Part shown: positions 54,331 through 64,000 of the stretch, one piece after another
How the letters are laid out: each line of letters opens with the position of its first letter
How positions within the stretch are numbered: the stretch's first letter is position 1
Origin: Euphorbia lathyris
Lineage: Eukaryota > Streptophyta > Magnoliopsida > Malpighiales > Euphorbiaceae
Length of the DNA: 64,000 nt
Direction of reading: 5' to 3'
NCBI RefSeq assembly: GCF_963576675.1
Contig: NC_088912.1
Location: forward strand, 60,086,895-60,150,894
Position numbers and translations under genes: made by a program
Notes under the pieces: generated by a model
The model's database searches: none
What the model saw: the letters and a program-made list of their open reading frames with translations, nothing else
Told to the model about the DNA's origin: nothing

Positions 54331-55112
54331 AACTATCTATAGTTGCAAACGAAGTGCCCACAACTCTTAGATTTAATCCGTGAGCCACGAACAATTGATT
54401 AACACAGAAAAGAAGAACTATTAGTAATCAACCTTAATAATAGGAATTGCAATGACTGCCTCTAAAGGAATCAACACGAGATCAAAGAGAGAGTAAGAAA
54501 GATAGTAATTAAGTCGGGATGATTTCGGAACGGTTCCTCTAGCCTCCTTTATTGTGTTGGCCGAAATTTGCAGGGAGAGGGGTCTATTTATAGACTTCTC
54601 AAACCATAACCCTAGTTGCATTAGTTAATTAATTAATTGGAATCCTATTCGGAATAGAATTACTAATTAGATAATTAAATAAATACTTACTATTATCTAA
54701 ATAATAACTAATTATATTTAGACAATAATACTAATCTAATTAGTTATTTAATTTATGTTAGGGATAATTAATTAGTATAATCATATTAAAACCTCTAATT
54801 AATATTATCAGATAATCCTTTAATTTAATTCACAATTATAATTATTAATCAAATTAATTTATCCATAATTAACTATAAATTTCGGCCCATATAGTTTTGT
54901 CCCACTAATTACTGTTTCGTCCTCTGGTTCCAAGTCCCATGTGCGACCCATTAGGTCCTTATTGCTACTAGGCGTATATAGCCTTTGAAATTTAATCCAT
55001 CCTGATTAATTTCAACATATATATAACGGAATATCGCCGCGAGCTGTTACTGGCAGAACCTAGGACATTCCCTCAGTGCAAATAAGAAGTCAGGTTGAAA
55101 ACTGACGTTAAC
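54331..55112 (-). repeat. Copia LTR remnant, minus strand, interrupted at 55113
   Basis: The reverse complement is related to parts of the LTR at 24143-26002: GATCTCGTGTTGATT, GTTGTGGGCACTTCGTTTGC, the GCAATAAGGACCTAATGGGTC segment and CTTCTTATTTGCACTGAGGGAATG. A TATA-like CTATAAATAGACC lies at about 54590. The right part is missing because an Athila LTR starts at 55113. Confidence 0.7.
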
Positions 55113-56687
55113 TGATGCGCCTCTCGTTGAAGGCTCACTAAGGGATAAGTGTACTTCGTCGTTATCAAGTAATAAAATCTGGACAAGTCTATGTATCGAA
55201 TCCACAAGATTTATTCCTGCAACTATCGAACTACTTGGTCTCAAGTGTTATCTAGGCTATGGGGGGTTTGAATTGGGTTTTGATTAAATTAACCTACTCC
55301 TAATTTAGTTACTTCTACTCCTATCTAAGTTATTCTACTCCTAAGTGATCTTTTACCAATGTAATTGCCCGAAGGGACATGAGGTGATACGATAATAATG
55401 AAAATAGATTATTCAGACAACGGATTTAAAACCTAATCTAAGCCACTTGTGTCCGAGGCGATTAACCATACTTATCCTCCTGAGGTACCTAGTTCGTGAT
55501 TCCCTTATAAGGCCGAAACTAGCTCTAAGGCTCATCAATTTGGGCTTAATCTTCTATAGGGTCGTCAATCCTATAGGCACTGACTAGGTCAGATTCAGCT
55601 CGCAATATGTGCCAACTTAATATTGGGATTATCGAATGAGTTAAACCAATCAGACAAAGCGTAAGACAAAGATTTAAGCAATAAAACAATTGAACAAACA
55701 AAACTATAATATATATTAAAGATGAAAAGTATTGTCACGAAGATACAATGAACCTAGGATTCATAACAAGGATCAGAGGCTAGACAGAATATAAAAAGAG
55801 AAGAAAAATCCCTTTCAGGAAACCTGTCTACCAATGCAGGCGTCTTCCTATGACTTAAAGATGGAACTTGAGCAATCCTTGGTGAACGGAGCTTCGGAAG
55901 TGTCTTCAATGGAGGTTGAAGGAGATGGAGTAGGTGGAAAGGATTTCTCAAGGTGGAAGCTAGGTTTTTAGAAAAGATAAAAGATATCAATAATTCCTAA
56001 CAAATGGAACTATTTATAATGAAAAACTAAAACCTATTCCTAATGAAAAACTAATTAATAAAACCTATTCCTAATAAAAGACCAATTAATAAAAAGCTTT
56101 CCTAATGAAAGACTAATTAATAAAGAGCTATTCTAATGGAAAAATAACTCTCCAAATATTATTTAATAAAAACTAATTTATTTTTGGGAAAAAATATAAT
56201 TATTTAAATACAAAAAGCCCAAAGATAATCCCTAAAAATCTGCCAAAATATTCTGCATGACTTTTATTTGATTTTGATGCGCTGAGTGGGTCTCTGATTC
56301 TGATCCTTAAAAATCTCCACCTTTATCTCTAAAAATCTGCACATAATCTCATAAAATATTATTTAGATAATTCACCCAAAATTAATTAATTATCCTACCA
56401 AAAATCATTTTTAATTACCAAGTCAAATTTGATTTATTTTTGGTAGGTTAATTTCTTAATTTTGGGTACAGATAAAACTCAAAATAACATATAGAGATTA
56501 ATTTATTAAAAGTGACAAAATACTTAACAAAAGTTTGGAATATTTAATAAAAAGCTAAAAAGTAATTTAAAAACCTAAAATTGACAAACCAATAATAAAT
56601 TGCTATTAAAGTAAATAAAAAGAAAATAAAAGATACAAAATAGTCCCTAAAACCGTACTAAACGATAGGGTTTTTTGACCCCTATCA
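55113..56687 (-). repeat. Athila element C 3' LTR, minus strand
   Basis: A 1575 bp LTR of the same family as element A: the plus strand starts TGATGCGCC (reverse of GGCGCATCA) and ends GACCCCTATCA. It lacks the long GC-rich palindromic block of element A. Followed on the right by element A-like 3' internal sequence, so it is the 3' LTR of a leftward-reading element. Confidence 0.85.
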
Positions 56688-57761
56688 AACCTCCTAACAC
56701 TTTAAAGTTTTACTTGTCTCCAAGTAAACTAAAAAACTAAACCCGTAATCACAAGCCAAGATAGAAAACTTCCTGGTTTTACTAGGTGTCTGATACAATT
56801 TCGAGTATCTGTAATTACATGCATTCGGAAGTACAAAGTAGAGACACGATATCCAAAAGCCGCATTTCAATTATCACAAGTCATATTTTTAAGAAAATGA
56901 TACATGTTTAATTAAACGAGCTTAAGGGGATAGCTAAGTAAAACACCTCACCATAGGTAGTTCACTCAATTCACACAATTTTGGTGGTAAAGTGTTTACT
57001 CTCGGCTTATGTTCTTGCTTAGGATTACGTTGACTTTGCACGTTCATCCGAGTTCCTCTACTATGCTACATGATTCCGATGATATCAAAAACAGCCTCGA
57101 ATTAGGGTTGTAATGTGGTTAGAAGAGGGTTAAAGGTACAACAGGGGTTAGGAGTTCTAGCACTAGAAAAACAAAGTTAAAATGGCTTTAGCAAATATGA
57201 AGTGACTGAGCTTTTTATTCATTATTTTTCTTTTCTGAGACGTTTTAATCTTTAAGAACCTGGGAACGAAGTTCTCCCCTTTTTTCGTCTCTTTTTTTTC
57301 TTTTTTTAATAGTGATGCTCATTCACCTCTTAGCCTTTTGTCTTGCTCTTATAATGCCATAAACAAAGAAAAAATGCTAGAAGAAAACAAAGGCTCAATG
57401 TGAGCTTTGCAAAAACTCGAGTTAGGTAACAAACTAAGTGATAGTTTGTAAAAATAAGGGTTAGAGCGAAAGAAAAACTACAAGCTACAAAAATACAGGC
57501 TCAAAGGGGCTTCCTAAAGTAGATGAAAAAGATAAAATAAGGTAAAGAAAAGGTTAATTCTAATGAGGTTGATTCATCGTTTATCATCTCAAATCAGTGC
57601 ATGAAGGTTTAACTCAGTATTAGGTGCAAAATCTAGAATCTTCCACAAGTCAAAGCATTCACACAAAAATGTCAAGAAAAAGAGCTTTGTGATGTTCGCT
57701 CTTAGGCTCAAATTCAACTCACAATTCTTTGGGTTTCAATTTTGTGCTTATTAGTTCTCCC
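56688..57761 (-). other. Athila element C 3' internal region, truncated
   Basis: The reverse complement matches 19270-20388 of element A up to the polypurine tract (GTGTTAGGAGGTT beside the LTR). It ends abruptly at 57761, where the LTR of a plus-strand Athila B element starts. The pol and gag parts of C are not in the window. Confidence 0.8.
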
Positions 57762-59005
57762 TATTGGGCATGAATATGACTATAATTAAACGGCATTTTA
57801 ATAACATTTTATGTGCATTTCAGGCAAAATATTCCGAAACATATGGGCTTATAAGTGTTTTATGCAGATTGTATTGATTAAGTCAAAATGGGCGATAACA
57901 CGACCTGTTTGCAACAAACCATAAGGAGTCGAGCTTCCTTTGATCCAGCGGATTTTCGCTGTGTACCCGATGACGGATAGCGACTGGACAAGTGTCAGGA
58001 GCGGCGCGGCAGGTGCAGAGTACGCAGGCAGGCAGGAAAGCAACATGATGAAAAGATGGATCACCCTTGAGTGTTCAAGGGTCAACTTAAATTAATCATT
58101 CCCTAGTATTAGTAGCTGTAGGAAAACAATCTTTTTGTAATATTTGGTGGCATGGTTCGTTTTTCTTCCTTTATATAGATGTAGTCGAGGGAAGGAAAAG
58201 GGACACCTTTTACTCTTGAGACAATCAGTTTTAGTTAGAACTTTTGAAGAGAGGCGAAGCTCTCTTAGGACGATGACGCCTCCAATGGAGGTCTGTGGAA
58301 CCAACTCAGGCTATTCACTCTTTACCATGAGTGAGTAGTCGTTTTGAATGGGTTTGGCCAGTTAGGGCCGATTATGTAAGTCTTCTATTATCTTATTTAT
58401 GAATGAATGATGATATATTATGTTGTGCTTGATAAACTCTTAACTCCATTGCTTAAAGCATGTATGTTAGTGTTAGATGCATGGTAGGAAACTGCTTTCA
58501 TCTTCACGGAACTATTTATCAAGCATTCAACCCCGAAACAGAATGTCAGGAGGTTGTATCAAGGGTTTTCTTAAATAGGAATGCTGTTTCGAACGTAATG
58601 CAAGAAAGAACTAACTTTAGGGACGCTTAAAGTTGTAGTACGTCTTAGAATCTTAAGAACACACGAGAGTTGACTTAAGTGAGCATTAAAGCAGAGACCT
58701 TGACTTCACTTTACGTCATTCATGAATAAATATGGTGTTTAAAGACTGAAGGTAACCTGTTCTGCTGTGCTTGACCTGTTCTGTTTTTTTTATCATTAAG
58801 TGCTTTTTGAAATCAACTAAAGCTTTGATCTTGTTTATGTTTGAACAACACCTCTCAAATTAAAGAATTGACACACACCACACACCCTGTTCTATAAAGA
58901 ATTTCTTGTAAACTTTGATTCTCAATCCCTGTGGATACGATACTGGACTTATCATTTTATTACTTGTATCTAGTACACTTGCTAGAGTCCATTCAGGAGA
59001 CAACA
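57762..59005 (+). repeat. Athila element B 5' LTR, plus strand
   Basis: A 1244 bp LTR homologous to the inverted one at 9194-10458. It starts TATTGGGCATGAATATG, where the usual TG is changed to TA, and ends GAGACAACA. It contains ACCCTTGAGTGTTCAAGGGT. It lies inside the 3' region of element C. Confidence 0.8.
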
Positions 59006-59011
59006 AGTTTT

Positions 59012-59029
59012 TGGCGCCGTTGCCGGGGA
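59012..59029 (+). other. Primer-binding site (tRNA-Asp) of plus-strand element B
   Basis: TGGCGCCGTTGCCGGGGA, six bases inside the LTR end. Confidence 0.9.
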
Positions 59030-59071
59030 TTGAAAGCAACAAAGTTTATACGAACTTTTCTGTGAAACAAG

Positions 59072-61414
59072 GTGTTTTTAATCTGTTTGCTAAATAGTGC
59101 AGCCAGAAGGAATCTTTATTGGTTTATGCGCAGAGCTGGACCTCCTGTTTTTCCTATCGATCTCGAATTGGAGAGAACGTGTAGACGAAACAGAGCGGGA
59201 ACTCGACGTGCAAGACAGAGAGAACGACAAAGAGAGAGAAGAATGGCTGGAAGGGTACCACCCGAACAACTAGTTCAACCAAACCAGGAAGAAGAGGGAG
59301 AAAATAATAACCCTCCTGTCATGAGAATCAGAGATTATTCGAGACCAACCACTGAAGGACATTCATCATGCATCGTGTTGCCCAACGAAGGGAACAACAT
59401 GTTCGAGGTGAAAGCATCTATGATACAAATGTTGCAGGCAGCCGTACAGTTCAATGGATACCAGTCGGAAGATCCAAATGGGCATATTCTTGAGTTTATC
59501 ACGTTGTGCAACACTTTCAGATCAAACAGAGGTGTTTCTGACGACGTAATCAGACTGAAGCTGTTTCCTTTTTCCTTAAGGGACAAAGCGAAGACTTGGT
59601 TGAACTGCTTGCAACCAGGAACGATCACCACTTGGGAAGAAATGGCTAGTGCGTTCCTAATGAAATATTTCCCACCACGACAAGCCATTAAGCTCAGAAA
59701 CGAGGTTTCCCATTTCATGCAAGAAGAAGATGAATCACTAGCCGAAACATGGGAAAGGTACAAGGAACTACTAAGGAGAGTACCCAATCATGGCATTCCT
59801 ATGTGGATGCAGATGCAGAACTTTTACAATGGGGTAACCAACATCTATAAGATCCAGATCGAATCTATTGCCAATGGAAATCCCAAAGATCTGGAACCTC
59901 AGGCCTTGTACGACCTTATTGAGAGAGTAGTGAGCACGAGTTATAACTGGCACTCTGCCAGAAGTGAGGGAAAAAGAGCGGGAAATGAAGATGTTGTGTC
60001 AAAATTGACAAGTCAGGTAGAACAGCTTGCTAGACAGCTCGGCAAGATAAATATGTCCTCGATCCACAACGAACCACCATTCAATGACATTTGTGATTTT
60101 TGTGGAGGCCTTCATTTTAGCATCAACTGTCCCGGAGTTAAGCAGGGAAATGGTGCACAGGCAGAATGTGATTATGAAGGGTATAATCAGAGGAATCCAC
60201 CTAACCCGTATTCCAACACATATAATCCTGCCACAAGAAATCATCCGAATTTCGGATGGACAGGCCAGCCCAACCAGCAGGAACAACCGAGATATCAACA
60301 ACAGCAAGGAGGACACTACCAGAGGCAACCTCAGCAACATTATAAACAACATGCCCCACCAAAGGAAGATATAGAGCCAGATATGAAGACGATGATGATG
60401 CAGTTCATGAAACAAACACAAGCATCAATTAAAAATCTAGAAACACAAGTCCACCAGTTAGCTGCATCAACGTCAAAAGGGAAGGGAATAATGCCAAGCA
60501 ACATAGAGCCAAATCCAAAGGGCGATGTCATGGCAATCACCCTGAGATCTGGTAAGCAAACTCAACCCATTATATCGACTGATGAAAATGCTGAATGCGC
60601 AGGAACATTCGAAGAAACTGAAGGAGAAAAGGAACAGACTGTTCCCATTCAAGAAGAAACAAGGGAGACAGAATCTGCCAGTGAGCAGAATCAGGAGGAA
60701 AGCGAAAAGATGTACAAGCCACCTCCGTCGTATGTTCCGCCTGTGCCATACCCAACGCGGTTGATCAACAAAAAGCTGGAAGAACAAAATTCTAAGGTGT
60801 TGGACACCTTAAGGAAGTTGCACATCAACATTCCGTTCGTCGAAGCACTTGCACAGATGCCGTCATATGCAAAATTCTTAAAAGACCTCCTGTCGAACAA
60901 GAAAAAGCTGGAAAACATATCCATAATCCAACTCAACAGAGATTGTTCTTCAATACTCCAAAACAAGCAGCAGCTACCTAAAAAGCTAAAAGATCCAGGG
61001 AGTTTTTCTATTCCTTGCTCAATTGGAAAGCTAAATATTGAAAATGCACTATGTGACCTAGGAGCTAGCATAAACCTAATGCCTTATTCTGTATATGCTA
61101 AACTTGGATTAGGAGAACCCCAACCTACTCGTATGTCAATTCAGTTGGCCGATCGATCAGTATGTTACCCTAGGGGAGTGGTAGAAGATGTGTTGGTAAA
61201 AGTAGGAAAATTCATCTTACCTGTTGATTTTATCATAATGGACATAGATGAAGACCTGCATGTTCCTATTATCCTAGGTCGACCATTTTTAGCCACGGGT
61301 AGAGCATTGATAGACGTGGGAGAGGGACAATTATTCTTGAGGATTAATGGGGAGGAAGTCATTTTCAAAATGAACGAGGCAATGAGACGTGCAAACAATA
61401 CTGATGACATATGA
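59072..61414 (+). pseudogene. Athila gag-protease, plus-strand element B
   Basis: A 780-codon open frame. The natural start is probably the ATG at 59126-59131 or 59243, since upstream residues to PIDLELERTCRRNR are conserved in Athila. The capsid-type gag region is present (IRLKLFPFSLRDKAKTWL, EEMASAFLMKYFPP, ETWERYKELLRRVPNHG), followed by a CCHC knuckle (CDFCGGLHFSINC), a Gln-rich linker, [11 protein letters not shown] and the protease ([37 protein letters not shown]). The frame stops at TGA 61412-61414, where the sister copy at 22160-23737 reads on; the same frame then continues to 61673. RT, RNase H and integrase are absent because Athila D follows. Confidence 0.88.
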
Positions 61415-61673
61415 TGTTTCTTGGATGAGTTTCAAAGTCTTTCTACTTTGCAGGAACATGACACTCTGGAGACTCTATTGGGAGAAGAAGTGAACTTATG
61501 TGAAGGAACGGGCTGTTCCATTGAATCCAACTTACCGGCACATCCTTTCGATCCTACTATTCCTACTCATCAAGAACCACCGGAGATACCAACTGTGCCA
61601 GTGTCTAAACAAGATTTGCAACCGTTACCTGCACACCTCGAGTATGCCTTCCTGGAACCACCCAGCGGGAGTC
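61415..61673 (+). pseudogene. Start of pol-side linker of plus-strand element B, cut by element D
   Basis: In frame with gag-protease after the [20 protein letters not shown] and PTHQEPPEIPTVPVSKQDLQ, the linker before RT. It ends at GGGAGTC where the LTR of element D begins (TGATAGGGGTA). GAGTC at 61669-61673 is the expected target duplication; the partner lies outside the window. Confidence 0.8.
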
Positions 61674-63502
61674 TGATAGGGGTATTTTACCCCTATCTTT
61701 TAGCGTGATTTGCGGGTTAATTTTAGAAGAAATAAATAAGTTTAATTACAAAAATAGAATGTTTTAATAAAATAACGAAATAAAAATAAATTTCGTACTT
61801 TCGGTTAACTTTCCGTATTTTTTATTAATGTTAATAAATAAAATGTCAAGCTAACTCGGCTTCCGAGAATTGTATTTCAGGTACGAGCAAGAAGTGAAAA
61901 TCCACCCAAACACGCGGGCGCATCACTCCTCACGCGAGGCGTGAAACACTGGATCAGAAATAATTAACTTATCCGCAGGCACCACGTGGGATGTAGTCAT
62001 CAATACGTGAGGCGTGTACCACCATACACGGGGCGTGGAACATATGTAAAAAATGATTAACCTAATCCTGAAAGTCAGACTGCACGGTCTCCCTGAGTCA
62101 ACTATCCATACGCGGGACGTACCACCTTACACGCGGGGCGTGTAAGGAAGTTCTTCAATGTAAAAAGCTCAGAGACACATTTACGCGGGGCGTGCTTCAG
62201 CGACGCACGGCGTAAAAGACCCAATTCAAACATTAAAAACTCAGAGACTCAAACATGCGAGGCGTATCCCAGTCTACACGGGGCGTGTTTGAGACAACAA
62301 GATCTGGAATTGGTCCACATGCAGGAGATTTCTGACGGAATGGGCAAACACGCGAGGCGTTCCACACCCTACACGAGGCATATTATGGGATTTCTGCACA
62401 AAATCATGTTCCTCCATGCTTGCACCTTGTGGAATTATAATCTTACCCATAGCTTGATGTATAAATAAGAGTGACTAGCACTCATCTTGCATACCCTAGA
62501 TATTAGACACCTTGTAATATACTTTCTTGAGATTAAATTCTTATCATTTGTAGTTTTAGATTTTGTTTTTAGGCTTTATAAAGCCAAACTCTTCCACCTT
62601 GAGAGCTTGTTCGTTGATTCCGGCATTCCATCAAAGTTCCGCTCCATCTCCGTGCACCAAGCTCGAAAGCTCCACCATCCAAGTCCTAAGAGACGGCTTT
62701 GAGTCCGGTTAGCTAGTTTCGAGGGTGGATTCTTCCCTTTTCACTTGCTAATTAGCTTGAACTCATCCCATGTACTAGGCTTGGTTGTAATTCATATTTA
62801 CATTCTCCATATTTATAATCTATGATTCATAATCTTCTTTTCTATATATGTGTTGATGTTTGTTACTAGTTTTGATATTCATAATTGATTATTGTGTAGG
62901 AGAACGCGATTTCCGACGCCATTCGGGCTATCTTTAGGGATTCATATAGGTGTTGCCTTACCGGAAGTGACAAACCGGAAACCGTAGGAATTGACAAGCC
63001 GCGGAACTTACGGGCCCTAATTTCTGATCCCGAGCATTAGACACGCCTTGACTAGGAACCACGTACTCTAAGTACCTCACGGGTCGGTCACACTACACGT
63101 AGTCATCATTGCAAGAGCAAACCATCAACTGTATAAACATTAGAAGTCGTTATTTGTCATAGTTATAACTTATCGCATCCACATCATTTCGTAGAGTTTC
63201 GTTATATAAATTCGCCTCACCCGTAGTTAGGAGTAGTTTGTAGTTGGTCCCCATATCAACCTCAAAGTATTCACCGCTTAAATAACGTATAAAACCGAGT
63301 CGTTTAATACTTGCAGTTATAAATCCCGTGAATTCGATACCCGATCTTAACCGGATTATTACTTGATACGACGGGGTACACTTGCCCCTAAGTAGTGATG
63401 TCTAGTTAAGATAGAGCATTTAGAAAGATCACATTCATAGTCGTAACGCACTTATAATATACATTTTGTCGTAGAAAACACTACACTAGACGGCACGCAT
63501 CA
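61674..63502 (+). repeat. Athila element D 5' LTR
   Basis: An 1829 bp LTR from TGATAGGGGTATT to GCACGCATCA. A TATA-like GTATAAATAAG lies at 62459. It is a different family from A and B, although it keeps the Athila ends. A GC-rich motif array occupies 61905-62375. Confidence 0.85.
61905..62375. repeat. Dispersed ACGCGRGGCGTG motif array in the element D LTR
   Basis: About a dozen copies of the type ACGCGAGGCGTG or ACACGGGGCGTG, arranged in pairs some 10-30 bp apart with wider gaps between pairs. Examples lie near 61935, 62010, 62030, 62135, 62185, 62285 and 62350. Several are partly self-complementary. Confidence 0.75.
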
Positions 63503-63508
63503 AGTTTT

Positions 63509-63526
63509 TGGCGCCGTTGCCGGGGA
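63509..63526 (+). other. Primer-binding site (tRNA-Asp) of element D
   Basis: TGGCGCCGTTGCCGGGGA, six bases inside the LTR end GCATCA. Confidence 0.9.
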
Positions 63527-63669
63527 TTTATAATATTTTGCAATATTAGACAAAAACGTTTTATTGTTAGTTTAAGCATTCTTTTTGTATAAATTGTTTA
63601 TATATACTTTTACTAACATCATTCTTTCTTGTTGATATTGTATTTTATTTCATTATTTTTATGCACACC

Positions 63670-64000
63670 TGATCTCGAAGTTGTCCTCTCGTTCCTATTG
63701 ATCTCGAAATTGAACGTACTCTTTGTAGGATTCGGAGAGAGAAAATGGCAAACCCCAACGCCGAGGTCAACCAGCCCGAAGGAAACCAAAGGCCGCATAT
63801 GAACAACATCCGCGGGGGCAACGACACACGTTCGATGATGGAGATCCTTGCTCCGCATCGTCCCTAAAACCGTAACGGAATTGTCGCCCCCACGATACCG
63901 GTCAACACGTACGAGATAAAGACCGACATGATCCAGGTGATACAACAATGCGGTCAATTCGGAGGGGAACTCCATGAGAACCCCAACGAACATCTCGATA
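63670..64000 (+). pseudogene. Athila gag start, element D (runs off the window)
   Basis: The segment SCPLVPIDLEIERTLCRIRREK leads into the ATG at 63745 (MANPNAEVNQPEG), then IPVNTYEIKTDMIQVIQQ and LHENPNEHL, the N-terminal Gag region before the capsid-type domain. TGA 63670-63672 and TAA 63865-63867 interrupt this frame; each is one C-to-T step from an Arg (CGA) or Gln (CAA) codon. Confidence 0.7.

Noticed and set aside
59012..59029. Possible tRNA-Asp gene fragment
   Set aside because: Only the 18 bases complementary to the tRNA 3' end are present, directly after an LTR. It is a primer-binding site.
59335..59787. 150-codon minus-strand frame
   Set aside because: Shadow of the Athila gag coding sequence on the plus strand.

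Overview
The window is nuclear DNA of a flowering plant, most likely a eudicot. It contains plant LTR retrotransposons (Sirevirus and other Copia, Athila-type Gypsy with the tRNA-Asp primer site), plant L1-type LINEs, a Mutator-like element and an Emigrant-type MITE. Only two ordinary host genes are visible. Both have introns and resemble Arabidopsis families (UGT86A and ABCG3). The species cannot be named from the sequence alone. Most of the 64 kb is transposable-element sequence, much of it nested.

Layout. 1-706: end of a Copia LTR. 707-7407: 5'-truncated Sirevirus (broken pol, broken env-like gene, polypurine tracts, 3' LTR). 7408-23737: minus-strand Athila copies (called B here) sharing one LTR in a tandem arrangement, split by a plus-strand Athila element (A, 12581-22098) that has two LTRs and the target duplication GGGGT. 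23738-26002: Copia RNase H fragment and its LTR. 26003-28050: a Gypsy LTR remnant, then a Sirevirus LTR whose first 350 bp are inverted. 29635-32503: UDP-glycosyltransferase (UGT86A type, two exons, plus). 32643-40274: ABCG3-type half transporter (eleven exons, minus), tail to tail with the UGT and carrying a MITE and a 5'-inverted LINE fragment in introns. 41826-48118: nearly full-length L1-type LINE with nonsense codons. 48424-49190: plant-mobile-domain gene fragment. 49358-53197: complete Mutator-like element. 53306-53448: Emigrant-like MITE. 53451-64000: an apparent nested series in which a minus-strand Copia LTR is interrupted by Athila C (minus), C by Athila B (plus), and B by Athila D (plus, running off the window).

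The standout is the Mutator-like element at 49358-53197. It has matching terminal inverted repeats and a perfect 9-bp target duplication (AATTTTTAT). Its four-exon gene stays in frame for 884 residues and joins a FAR1-type zinc finger, MULE DDE transposase and SWIM finger to a C-terminal OTU-type cysteine protease domain. Each end carries a palindrome of roughly 230-250 bp built from 33-bp GC-rich units; the left one lies inside intron 1 of the transposase gene.

The host genes look intact by splice-site and frame arithmetic. The retroelements are decaying, and many of their premature stops (TAG or TAA) are one C-to-T change away from CAG or CAA, as expected for methylated, silenced elements. 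Exon boundaries, element borders and family names were read by eye. No alignment, database search or expression data was available.
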